Origin: Flavobacterium sp. | Lineage (GTDB): Bacteria; Bacteroidota; Bacteroidia; Flavobacteriales; Flavobacteriaceae | Assembly (NCBI GenBank): GCA_004296145.1 | Contig: SEBM01000060.1 | Span: 1-12,020, forward strand | Length of the DNA: 12,020 nucleotides | Reading direction: 5' to 3' | Shown here: positions 1-6,432 of the stretch, in pieces | How positions within the stretch are numbered: position 1 is the first letter of the stretch | Layout of the letters: each line of letters starts with the position of its first letter | The notes under the pieces: model-generated | What the model was told of the DNA's origin: nothing | Seen by the model: the letters and a program-made list of their open reading frames with translations, nothing else | Database searches by the model: none | Program-made: the position numbers and the translations under genes

Positions 1-46
1 GTGTAATTGCTTCGCCTGTTCGCTGTTGCTCGGGTCGTGGCAAAAC
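1..46. other. Window-edge segment without a recognisable gene
   Basis: This stretch lies downstream of the alkyltransferase stop codon and is visibly richer in G+C than the flanking DNA (cgcctgttcgct...gctcgggtcg). On the plus strand one frame is open from the edge to a TAA at 48-50, but the short peptide resembles no family I know. It could be the tail of a gene outside the window or part of a dispersed intergenic repeat. I see no hairpin terminator for the alkyltransferase gene here. Confidence 0.3.
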
Positions 47-520
47 TTAAAACAAACTCTGCTGCTTAACAGGATTTTCATGTTCCAAAAGCCATTTTTT
101 GCGCCATATTTCTCCGGCATAACCTGTAAGTGAACCATCTGTGCCAATAACGCGATGACAAGGAACAACAATCCAAAGCGGATTTTTACCATTTGCAGAT
201 GCCACGGCGCGAATTGCTTTTACATCGCCGAGCTTTTTGGTCTGGTCCATATAACTTACCGTTTTTCCATACGGAATTTCGAGTAATGCTTTCCAGACTT
301 TTTGTTGAAATTCGGTTCCTTTTGGATTTAGTTTTAAATCGAAATCGGTTCTTTTGCCTTCAAAATATTCATTCAACTGGAGAACAGCATCTTTAAGAAC
401 TTCTGGAATTTCAGCAGAAACTTCGCCTTCTTTCATCACCGAAATAGCAGAAATGCCATCTTCATCACCAATTATTGTGGTGATTCCGAGAGGAGAGTTG
501 ATGTAAACTGTTTGTTCCAT
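47..520 (-). CDS. ogt: Methylated-DNA--[protein]-cysteine S-methyltransferase (Ogt type)
   Basis: Direct-reversal DNA repair enzyme: it moves the alkyl group from O6-alkylguanine (and O4-alkylthymine) in DNA to its own cysteine in a single-turnover reaction in the cytoplasm. The 157-residue form has the full Ogt layout. An N-terminal RNase H-like domain covers about 1-65, and the helix-turn-helix catalytic domain covers about 68-155. Visible signatures are FQQKVWKAL, IPYGKTVSY, AIRAVA with the DNA-intercalating arginine near 104, ANGKNP, and the active-site PCHRVIG with acceptor Cys121. I start at the ATG at 520 (MEQTVYINSP). The longer in-frame version from 601 would add 27 residues that only translate an intergenic inverted repeat (NLYNLYG) and have no family counterpart. 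It follows the epimerase-like gene on the same strand, about 130 bp downstream. No exact -7 box is seen, so co-transcription is possible but unproven. Confidence 0.95.
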   Translation of the reverse strand: MEQTVYINSPLGITTIIGDEDGISAISVMKEGEVSAEIPEVLKDAVLQLNEYFEGKRTDFDLKLNPKGTEFQQKVWKALLEIPYGKTVSYMDQTKKLGDVKAIRAVASANGKNPLWIVVPCHRVIGTDGSLTGYAGEIWRKKWLLEHENPVKQQSLF

Positions 521-576
521 GTTTTTAGTTAAACGCAAAAGATTAAGATCTAAGCAAAGTTCGCAAATATTTTTTG

Positions 577-650
577 AACCATATAAGTTATATAAGTTCA
601 TTTAAAAACATTTTGCTTAAACTTAAATTACTTATATAACTTATATGGTT
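577..650. repeat. 21-bp perfect inverted repeat built from a 9-bp tandem motif
   Basis: Positions 577-597 are the exact reverse complement of 630-650, with a 32-nt spacer. The left arm contains two consecutive ATATAAGTT units (581-589, 590-598), and the right arm carries the mirrored AACTTATAT units, one with a single mismatch. The right arm touches the stop codon of the epimerase-like gene. The hairpin could protect the 3' end of that mRNA, but no T-tract follows it, so it is not a typical intrinsic terminator. Confidence 0.85.
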
Positions 651-1459
651 TAATAATTCTGTAGTTGAAATTTATAAAAGCTTTCCACTTTTTTACTTGA
701 AATGGTCTTTTTAATATTTGATTTTTCACTGCTGAATCTTGGTAATTCTAAGTTTAAATCAATCGCTTTTTGACGATAATATGTTTCGCGAGTGGGGTGG
801 AAGGGCGCAACAGCATTAAAAACTTCATTCCATTTTGACTGATTAATGATTTCCAGAATTACGCCGATGCAGTCATTTTGATGAATTAGATTTACAGGCG
901 CATCGGGATTTTCGAGATTTTCTTTTCCAACAAGATGTTTAACAGGCTGACGATCTTCGCCAATTAATCCGCCAAAACGGAGAATGGTAGTTTCGAAGTT
1001 TGGATTATTTTGTAAAATCGCTTCCGCTAAAAGCAATTGCTTGCCGCTTTCGGTATCGGGATTTGGACTGGTTTCTTCTGTAATAATTCCGTTTTCATTT
1101 CCATAAACCGAAGTTGAACTTACAAAAAGCACTTTTTTTACGATAGATTTTTCTATAAACGGAATCAGATTTTTGATTTTTTCTACAAAAACCTTCTTTT
1201 CTGAATCAACATTATTTCCTCGTAATTTCGGCGGAATATCTATAATTAGAATCTCGCTTTCTGCTAGAAAATCGTTTATACTCTCAGAGACACTTTCGCT
1301 TTCAAGCGTAACCAAAAAAGGATTTATTCCAAGATTCTTAAAAATTGAAAGTTTGTTTTCTGAAGTTGTAGAGCCACTTATCGAATTTCCTTTTTCGATT
1401 AAAGTTTTCGCTAAAGGTAATCCCAGCCAGCCACAGCCTAATATGCTTATTTGTTTCAT
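650..1459 (-). CDS. NAD(P)-binding SDR/epimerase-like protein (YeeZ-like)
   Basis: A 269-residue Rossmann-fold protein of the atypical SDR group that includes E. coli YeeZ. The dinucleotide-binding loop is at the very N-terminus (GCGWLG, residues 8-13). It is followed by a beta-alpha-beta unit, a strand ending in IDIPP (74-77), the LFVSSTSVYG segment (111-120) typical of nucleotide-sugar epimerase-like SDRs, and LRFGGLIG (160-167). The classical YxxxK pair after SSTSVYG is not obvious (NENGI follows), so catalysis may be altered and the substrate is unknown. The ATG at 1459 sits about 15 nt after the predicted transcription start of a good promoter (1480-1511), which supports this start. The alkyltransferase gene lies downstream on the same strand. 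The fold is clear; the biochemical role is not. Confidence 0.85.
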   Translation of the reverse strand: MKQISILGCGWLGLPLAKTLIEKGNSISGSTTSENKLSIFKNLGINPFLVTLESESVSESINDFLAESEILIIDIPPKLRGNNVDSEKKVFVEKIKNLIPFIEKSIVKKVLFVSSTSVYGNENGIITEETSPNPDTESGKQLLLAEAILQNNPNFETTILRFGGLIGEDRQPVKHLVGKENLENPDAPVNLIHQNDCIGVILEIINQSKWNEVFNAVAPFHPTRETYYRQKAIDLNLELPRFSSEKSNIKKTISSKKVESFYKFQLQNY

Positions 1460-1471
1460 TTTTTAAAGTAT

Positions 1472-1500
1472 CAAAGTTGCAAAGGTACAAAGTTGCAAAG
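1472..1500. repeat. 13-bp direct repeat with 16-bp period
   Basis: CAAAGTTGCAAAG occurs at 1472-1484 and again at 1488-1500, separated by GTA. The -7 box of the SDR promoter spans the end of the first copy and the spacer, so the repeat is part of the promoter architecture. Confidence 0.85.
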
Positions 1501-1511
1501 TTTATACACAA
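1480..1511 (-). promoter_or_regulatory. Bacteroidota-type promoter for the SDR gene
   Basis: Read on the minus strand, TACCTTTG (1487-1480) matches the -7 consensus TAnnTTTG exactly. TTG at 1511-1509 lies 21 bp upstream, within the usual spacing for the -33 element. The expected transcription start is near 1474, giving a leader of about 15 nt. The box lies inside a tandem CAAAGTTGCAAAG repeat. Confidence 0.6.
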
Positions 1512-1514
1512 GAT

Positions 1515-1616
1515 TGTCATCCTGAGGAACGAAGGATCTTCGTAGGTAACTCGATAAAGATTGGCGACTTTCTGTGTGGAGCTTCTTGCGAAGATCCTTC
1601 GTTTCTCAGGATGACA
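1515..1616. repeat. REP/BIME-like 28-bp inverted repeat element
   Basis: The arms at 1515-1542 and 1589-1616 are reverse complements over 28 bp with one mismatch, around a 46-nt centre. Each arm starts with TGTCATCCTGAGG and ends in a self-complementary hairpin (cgaag-gat-cttcg at 1530-1542; cgaag-atc-cttcg at 1589-1601). Two inverted hairpin-bearing units resemble bacterial interspersed mosaic elements mobilised by RAYT/TnpA-REP transposases. TCATCCTGAGG-type repeats are, from memory, frequent in Bacteroidota genomes. No transposase lies in the window. The element sits between the GNAT stop and the SDR promoter and abuts the latter's -33 region, so it may also insulate transcription. Confidence 0.75.
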
Positions 1617-1642
1617 AAAATGTGGAAATCTCTACTTGAGCT

Positions 1643-2092
1643 TTATAAATCTAAAGTAAATCGCACTTTGTCCTTTCCGTTTGCTCCAATTCTATTGTAG
1701 AATTTTATGGCTCTTTCGTTGAATTGCGGTGTTTGCCATTGAATATTGATGCAGTTTTTTTCCGCGGCAATTTCTTTTAGTTTGTCAATCAGGACTTCTC
1801 CAATTCCAAAACTTCTGGCTTCTTCTTCCAAAAACAAACAATCCATGTACATGAAGTCGGCTGCATCCCAGGTTGAATAATCAAAAGTATAAGATACATA
1901 GCCAACAATTGTTTCATTTGTAGCAACCACCAAACAATATAATTTTGGGTTTTCTGCAAATAATGCTTTTCGCAAATTTTCTTCTTTTCCTTCCGGAGAA
2001 AAATTGGCTTTTTCGAATTCAGCATGCTTTTGACACAAAACAACCAATTTAGGCAAATCAGATGGTTCACAGTTTCTTATTGAATATTCCAT
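1643..2092 (-). CDS. GNAT-family N-acetyltransferase
   Basis: A 149-residue single-domain acetyltransferase of normal GNAT length. Visible features are the N-terminal IRNCEPSDLPKLVVL helix, the VVATNETIVGYVSYTF strand pair, the DFMYMDCLFLEEEARSFGIGEVLIDKL segment holding the acetyl-CoA pyrophosphate loop (R-SFGIG, about 92-97), and the closing NERAIKFYNRIGA helix. It would transfer acetyl from acetyl-CoA to an amine; the acceptor cannot be read from sequence. Its ATG at 2092 overlaps the last 16 bp of the upstream LysR gene, so the two are co-transcribed and probably translationally coupled. The REP-like element lies about 26 bp past the stop codon. Confidence 0.88.
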   Translation of the reverse strand: MEYSIRNCEPSDLPKLVVLCQKHAEFEKANFSPEGKEENLRKALFAENPKLYCLVVATNETIVGYVSYTFDYSTWDAADFMYMDCLFLEEEARSFGIGEVLIDKLKEIAAEKNCINIQWQTPQFNERAIKFYNRIGANGKDKVRFTLDL

Positions 2093-2979
2093 TGCAGGTT
2101 AATTTCGGTTTGTAAAAAGGTAATAAAGTGATGAAAATAATCCGGATATTCCTGATTCTCCCGAATCGCTATGAAATGTTTTATTTTTAAACCGTTTTTG
2201 CCAATTTTTATCGCTTTTATAGGATTGTTTTTCAAATGTGGTAACAAAGCCCATTTTGCCATAGAAGTGACGCCCATATCAGCTTTTACCATTTCGATCG
2301 AAGCTTCTGTCAATGGCATGGGAGTTATCTTCTTTGGCGTTACTTTTGCCGGCGACAAAAGAAACTGATGAATGGTAACTGTTTCCATTGGAAGGGAATG
2401 AATTATCAAATGTTCGTTTACAAAATCTTCGGCTACTACATACTTCTTATTTGCCCAGGCATGGTTTTCAGAAACAGCCATAACCACTTCGTCCTGAAAA
2501 AGTTCCATGTATTTGATATTGTTATCTTTGATCTGATCACTGACAATTGCAATATCAATTACATTTTCTAATAATTTTTGTAACGGAATGTGTGTTGCTT
2601 CTGTGACAATTTTTAATTCAACATTTGGGTACAAAAGATGAAATTGTTTCAAAACAGAAGGCAACCATCTATAACTTGAAAAACATTCTGTACTAATCCT
2701 GATTTCGCCATGTTCTCCAAAAACCATTTGTTTGATCTGGGTTTGAGTCTCAGAAAGTTTCTCTAAGATTTCGTTGGCGGTTTGGTAGATTTTTTCCCCG
2801 GCCTGTGTCAAAACCAGTTTTTTGTTCATTCTCAAAAAAATAGCCGTTCCTAACTGATATTCAGCTTCTTTTAGCTGATGGCTTAAGGCCGATTGTGTCA
2901 GATGAAGTTTGTCAATTGCTTTGGTAATGCTTCCTTCTTCGACAATTGCTTTTATCAATCGTAAATGACGTATTTCCAT
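2077..2979 (-). CDS. LysR-family transcriptional regulator, MetR-like
   Basis: A 300-residue LysR-type regulator. The winged helix-turn-helix occupies about 1-60 (MEIRHLRLIKAIVEEGS, then the recognition segment LTQSALSHQLKEAE). A linker helix follows, then a periplasmic-binding-protein-like effector domain (about 90-295). Remembered E. coli MetR has matching blocks: HLKTLQAL, QTQSALSHQ, and IECHSCIQWL against STECFSSYRWL here. A homocysteine- or sulfur-sensing role is therefore plausible but inferred. I start at the ATG at 2979. The alternative TTG at 3000 adds seven residues (MYTNSLK) before the conserved MEIRHL start. The gene is divergent from the rhodanese gene, which LysR regulators often control, and overlaps the GNAT gene downstream. 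Confidence 0.92.
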   Translation of the reverse strand: MEIRHLRLIKAIVEEGSITKAIDKLHLTQSALSHQLKEAEYQLGTAIFLRMNKKLVLTQAGEKIYQTANEILEKLSETQTQIKQMVFGEHGEIRISTECFSSYRWLPSVLKQFHLLYPNVELKIVTEATHIPLQKLLENVIDIAIVSDQIKDNNIKYMELFQDEVVMAVSENHAWANKKYVVAEDFVNEHLIIHSLPMETVTIHQFLLSPAKVTPKKITPMPLTEASIEMVKADMGVTSMAKWALLPHLKNNPIKAIKIGKNGLKIKHFIAIRENQEYPDYFHHFITFLQTEINLQWNIQ

Positions 2980-3042
2980 TTTTAGAGAATTTGTATACAA
3001 AGGAACAAAATTTTATGTTGGTTTTTCTATGAAAATAAGTAA

Positions 3043-3055
3043 TGAAATGCATCAA
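3043..3055. promoter_or_regulatory. Candidate LysR operator (T-N11-A)
   Basis: In the divergent LysR-rhodanese gap, TGAAATGCATCAA fits the T-N11-A rule and contains the inverted half-sites TGA-N6-TCA. The E. coli MetR box is TGAA-N5-TTCA, so this is similar but one base short between half-sites. Its centre is about 53 bp upstream of the predicted rhodanese transcription start. Such short motifs arise easily by chance in AT-rich DNA. Confidence 0.25.
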
Positions 3056-3088
3056 TTCTTTTCGTTTTTATCGCATTTAGAGTTATTC

Positions 3089-3096
3089 TACTTTTG
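3089..3096 (+). promoter_or_regulatory. -7 promoter box of the rhodanese gene
   Basis: TACTTTTG matches the Bacteroidota TAnnTTTG consensus exactly and lies 30 bp before the ATG at 3126. No TTG is found at the usual -33 spacing, which would suit an activator-dependent promoter. Confidence 0.5.
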
Positions 3097-3125
3097 AAAA
3101 ACAAAACATTAAAACTTTAATTAAG

Positions 3126-3521
3126 ATGGAAACTCAAATTAAACATTATGAAAACAAACTGGCATTTGAAATGGATGCTTCAGATTTGTTTGATGCCTTG
3201 AATAACGGAGAAAAAGTGGTTGTAATTGATGCCAGAAAAGCATTTGGTTTTGAGGCAGAACATATTCCGACAGCAATTAATATTCCGCATCGCGAAATGA
3301 ATGCAGAAACTACTAAACATCTTGACAAAGAAATTTTGTATGTAACCTATTGTGATGGGATTGGTTGTAATGCATCCACTAAAGGCGCACTGAATATGGC
3401 GAAATTAGGTTTTAAAGTAAAAGAACTAATTGGCGGAATAGAGTGGTGGAAGTTTGACGGTTACACAACCGTAGGAACAAAAGGTATAAAAACAGGATTA
3501 AAAATTGAATGTGCCTGTTAA
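3126..3521 (+). CDS. Rhodanese-like domain protein
   Basis: A 131-residue single-domain rhodanese, which typically carries sulfane sulfur as a cysteine persulfide in the cytoplasm. The fold signatures are VVVIDARKAFGFEAEHIPTAINIPH (31-55, split by a helix) and a catalytic loop beginning at Cys76 in TYCDGIGCNAS, followed by LGFKVKELIGGIEWW (94-108). A second cysteine, Cys81, sits five residues after the likely catalytic Cys76, and the chain ends in Cys-Ala-Cys (129-131). These four cysteines could allow disulfide or persulfide relay. There is no signal peptide. The gene is transcribed alone from a -7 box at 3089 and stops at the terminator at 3524-3559. Divergence from a MetR-like LysR gene suggests a link to sulfur amino-acid or sulfide metabolism; the acceptor is unknown. 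Confidence 0.9.
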   Translation: METQIKHYENKLAFEMDASDLFDALNNGEKVVVIDARKAFGFEAEHIPTAINIPHREMNAETTKHLDKEILYVTYCDGIGCNASTKGALNMAKLGFKVKELIGGIEWWKFDGYTTVGTKGIKTGLKIECAC

Positions 3522-3523
3522 TG

Positions 3524-3559
3524 AAAAAAGCAGACTTTAAATTTAAAGCCTGCTTTTTT
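3524..3559. terminator. Bidirectional intrinsic terminator (rhodanese / SRPBCC)
   Basis: AAAAAAGCAG pairs with CTGCTTTTTT, and the inner CTTTAAA pairs with TTTAAAG, giving a long stem with one A/C mismatch (3534/3549). An A-tract on one side and a T-tract on the other make it usable in both directions. It begins 2 bp after the rhodanese stop and lies 22 bp past the SRPBCC stop on the opposite strand. Confidence 0.9.
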
Positions 3560-3581
3560 ATATATTTTTTTGAATTTGAAA

Positions 3582-4001
3582 TTACGATTCAACTACTGCT
3601 TTTAAAGCTTGTAAAATTGGATTTTCTTCTCCTTGCGGTTCTTCCTGTACAGCACCGGCACGATTATCTTCCTGAATAATTTCGAGTTTTGTTTTCTGAT
3701 TTTCATCTGATAGAACATAACTCATTATGAAATAATTCTCTGGCTTGTCTTCTAATTCGGGTCTTGGAAAAAACAATGAATATTTAATTTTCTGATTTGG
3801 AATAACTTCTAAAACAGTTCCCCATTGTTCAAAAACCTGATTTTCCCATTCGTTTCTAAATCGAATCTCACTTCCGGCTTTCCAATCGGTAATTAAATCA
3901 CTTCCGTACTGCCATTGTTTTACAAGCGCAGGTTCTGTTAATGCATTCCAGACTTGTTCTTTTGATGCATTTAAAACTATTGTAGAAATGTTAATCGCCA
4001 T
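3582..4001 (-). CDS. SRPBCC-family protein (AHSA1-like)
   Basis: A 139-residue START/Bet v 1-like domain protein of the bacterial AHSA1 (Hsp90 ATPase activator homologue-like) group. The family signature is at the N-terminus: STIVLNASKEQVWNALTEP, then VKQWQYGSDLITDWKAGSEIRF with the typical W-K-x-G motif. Strands forming a hydrophobic cavity follow (WGTVLEVIPNQKIKYSLF, YFIMSYVL, TKLEIIQED). The C-terminal helix is short (NPILQALKAVVES). Such proteins bind small hydrophobic ligands or act as stress-linked chaperone-like factors; the ligand here is unknown. It starts 22 bp after the M28 peptidase stop, which makes it the likely last gene of the leftward operon ending at the terminator at 3524-3559. 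Confidence 0.88.
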   Translation of the reverse strand: MAINISTIVLNASKEQVWNALTEPALVKQWQYGSDLITDWKAGSEIRFRNEWENQVFEQWGTVLEVIPNQKIKYSLFFPRPELEDKPENYFIMSYVLSDENQKTKLEIIQEDNRAGAVQEEPQGEENPILQALKAVVES

Positions 4002-4023
4002 AAGATTAAATTTAAAATTGTTT

Positions 4024-6420
4024 TTATTCTTCCTTTTGAACTGGTTTTACACTGTCTTTTGCAACAACTGTGCTGTCTTTTAGAGGAGCAGGAACAATTG
4101 GAGCATTTACAGGCGGTGTATATCTTTTTATTTTCTGCTGAATTAATACCGCATCATTCAAAACAAAAGGAGTTGGCATCATCCATTCGCTTCTTGGTTT
4201 GACATTCAATAATGGATTTGTCATTAAATCGAAAGAACTTTCGATTAAATCCATATCAAATATAGAAGATTTATTGATATAAAAATCTAAAACAAGTGGT
4301 TCATTTCCAACAACATAATAACATAAAATTTTAATGTCATCACGTTCTAAGCGATTTGATTTTTGTCCCGAAGTTTCAACACCATTTGCTTTAAAGTTGT
4401 AAAACGTCATTTTTGGATTTGCATAAATGTCGTAACGATTTACTTTTCTGTTTGGTGTGATTTTTATTTTCATATACCTGTTATTGCCAACAACACTGTC
4501 TTTTATAAAAGTAATCGTTGGTTTTGGTACATCAACTTTTGGAGCAATGGCACTATAGCTAAAAGTAGAATTGTATTTGCTGGCAATTGGAAGTCCGTTT
4601 AAGCCAACTGCTTTCTGGGTCATTTGTCCTAAATAGGATTTGGTCCAGTCATCAAGGTTGGTGTCATATGTTGTCCATACTGCTGAATCGTTATCAGCAT
4701 TATAAACATACAACAAACTGTTTGATTTTGCTTTCCCTTTTTCATAATCAGAATGTATTCCTGCATAGATGAAAAAGCCAATTGATACAACAAAGAACAA
4801 CATTGTCCAAATCCCTTTTTTAGAAAATACTCCAAATATCGGCAGTAATAATCCGAAAAGTAAAACAGTAAGGACAGCACTTCCAAAAAGTATTTTTAAT
4901 CCTAAACCAACCGGGAACATTACTATAAAAGGTGCTACAATCGCTAATGCCGGAATACAGAACAGTAAATTGATGCCTAGGCTGTAATGTTGTGTAATGA
5001 CAAAAATTCCAAATAAAAATACTCCGAAGTAAACAGGAATAATTAAGAAACCGGCTCCGGTCAAGCTGTTTGCCAAATATGCATTGATCACTATCCAAAG
5101 CAATAAAGGCGCAACGAAATGATTCATCGTGATTTTTCCTTCTGAGAAATGATGGTAGAAAGCAAAACAAATTGCAATACTAAGCGTCACAAAAGCACCA
5201 ATATAAGCGTGTCCGTTATAAGTGAAACCGTTTAGGAAATCAGAATATTGAGGATAGATTTCCATGATAATCTTCCATCCCAAAAAAGTAACCAATCCCG
5301 AAATGATGATAGATCCCAATAAAGGAACAAATCCTCTGCAGACTTCTCTAAAAGTAATAACGCGTTTTACTTTTCCGATGAATAAAAAAACAACCAATAA
5401 TCCTAAAGCAATAAAAGTCATTGGTGCAACCCATTCAAAAGGATAACTTATAAAATATCCAAAAGGTGCATTAAAATAAACATTGTCTTTTGTACTTGCG
5501 GTTTTATTTAAATCAATATTCGAAAAATATTTCATCAAAGGCATTAAATACGATCCCTGATGCGTAAGTGTCGTTTTATTTAAATGCTGAATATCGTCTT
5601 GTTGCGTATGATAGTTAAAATGTCCGTCAATAAAAGCGAAATTAAATCCCTGAATATTTCCCTGTTCTCTAAAAACAGTCAGATCGGTATCATTTGGAAG
5701 CATTTTATAAATGCTGTACATCAATGAATTTGAAACCGGAAATTTAGTCTTTGCATTAGAAAATTCTTTTACCAGTGCTTCGTTCCCTTTGTTGGTTTCC
5801 ATCAGCATATAACTCGGACCGGCAGAACCTCTGGCTTCAAAATTTAAAACCAAACCTACTTCTTTTGCCCACGGATGTTTGTTGACAAAAAGAGCTGCGC
5901 CGTTTAATCCTAATTCTTCGGCATCAGAAAACAAAATAATAATATCGTTTTTGTGAGGTTGTTTCGAATATAAAAAAGCGCGCACACCTTCAAGAATTGT
6001 TGCAACTCCGGAGGCATCATCACTTGCACCTTTCGAAAATGAGTGTGGAGCACTGTCATAATGAGAAAGAAGCAAAAGTGCTTTTGAGTTGTTTGAACCT
6101 TTAATTCTGGCAAGGATATTTTTGGATTTTACCAACAAACCCTTATCATTGAGTGTATAACCTTCCTGAACAGAAGTTTCTAAACCAATTCGGTTAAGTT
6201 CAAGTTTAAGATAATTGGCAACCAATTCATGATTAGTCGAACCTACAAAATGGGGTTTTTGCGATATGATTCTGACTTGGCTTAATGCTCTCTCTGTAGA
6301 AAATTCTGCAAGAGCTTCTTCATTTTTAGAAACCCACTGAGGCATCATAGTTGCGTATATTATAGCTAAAATGGCTATGACGCATAGAAAAGCTAGTATT
6401 GAAGTAGGATTTTTTTTCAT
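4024..6420 (-). CDS. Membrane-anchored M28-family zinc metallopeptidase, nine-TM (ERMP1-like)
   Basis: A 798-residue polytopic peptidase. An N-terminal membrane segment (about 8-26) precedes an extracytoplasmic M28 aminopeptidase domain (about 40-300). Zinc-site residues are visible: His120 and Asp122 in LLSHYDSAP, Asp134 in GASDDASG, Glu168/Glu169 in DAEELG (catalytic base and ligand), Glu195 in NFEARG, and His271 in YHTQQDD. About eight hydrophobic helices follow (near 330-350, 362-384, 406-425, 434-452, 456-476, 481-506, 510-532, 536-555). A soluble C-terminal domain of about 240 residues contains a Pro/Val/Lys-rich tail. The architecture matches the ERMP1/Fxna and yeast Pff1 group. It probably trims N-terminal residues from peptides outside the cytoplasm. 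It starts 12 bp after the zinc-ribbon gene and is followed 22 bp later by the SRPBCC gene. Confidence 0.92.
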   Translation of the reverse strand: MKKNPTSILAFLCVIAILAIIYATMMPQWVSKNEEALAEFSTERALSQVRIISQKPHFVGSTNHELVANYLKLELNRIGLETSVQEGYTLNDKGLLVKSKNILARIKGSNNSKALLLLSHYDSAPHSFSKGASDDASGVATILEGVRAFLYSKQPHKNDIIILFSDAEELGLNGAALFVNKHPWAKEVGLVLNFEARGSAGPSYMLMETNKGNEALVKEFSNAKTKFPVSNSLMYSIYKMLPNDTDLTVFREQGNIQGFNFAFIDGHFNYHTQQDDIQHLNKTTLTHQGSYLMPLMKYFSNIDLNKTASTKDNVYFNAPFGYFISYPFEWVAPMTFIALGLLVVFLFIGKVKRVITFREVCRGFVPLLGSIIISGLVTFLGWKIIMEIYPQYSDFLNGFTYNGHAYIGAFVTLSIAICFAFYHHFSEGKITMNHFVAPLLLWIVINAYLANSLTGAGFLIIPVYFGVFLFGIFVITQHYSLGINLLFCIPALAIVAPFIVMFPVGLGLKILFGSAVLTVLLFGLLLPIFGVFSKKGIWTMLFFVVSIGFFIYAGIHSDYEKGKAKSNSLLYVYNADNDSAVWTTYDTNLDDWTKSYLGQMTQKAVGLNGLPIASKYNSTFSYSAIAPKVDVPKPTITFIKDSVVGNNRYMKIKITPNRKVNRYDIYANPKMTFYNFKANGVETSGQKSNRLERDDIKILCYYVVGNEPLVLDFYINKSSIFDMDLIESSFDLMTNPLLNVKPRSEWMMPTPFVLNDAVLIQQKIKRYTPPVNAPIVPAPLKDSTVVAKDSVKPVQKEE

Positions 6421-6432
6421 AGTCGAAATATA

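Noticed and set aside
521..601. Longer N-terminus of the alkyltransferase ORF (27 extra residues from the ATG at 601)
   Set aside because: The extra codons translate an intergenic inverted repeat and the family begins near MEQTVYINSP.
1338..1520. Minus-strand ORF of 60 codons overlapping the SDR gene start
   Set aside because: It is a different-frame shadow of the SDR coding region and its promoter repeat, with no family features.
1515..1616. Inverted repeats read as a CRISPR array or insertion sequence
   Set aside because: There are only two inverted arms, no regularly spaced direct repeats, no transposase and no target-site duplication that I can identify.
2171..2571. Two plus-strand ORFs inside the LysR gene
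   Set aside because: They are antisense shadows of a well-supported gene with no domain signatures or promoter.
2980..3000. TTG start for the LysR regulator
   Set aside because: It adds only MYTNSLK ahead of the conserved MEIRHL start, and a normal ATG is available at 2979.
4820..5170. A 116-codon minus-strand ORF inside the M28 peptidase gene
   Set aside because: It is an out-of-frame overlap with a strongly conserved membrane protein; its composition is low-quality and it has no motif.
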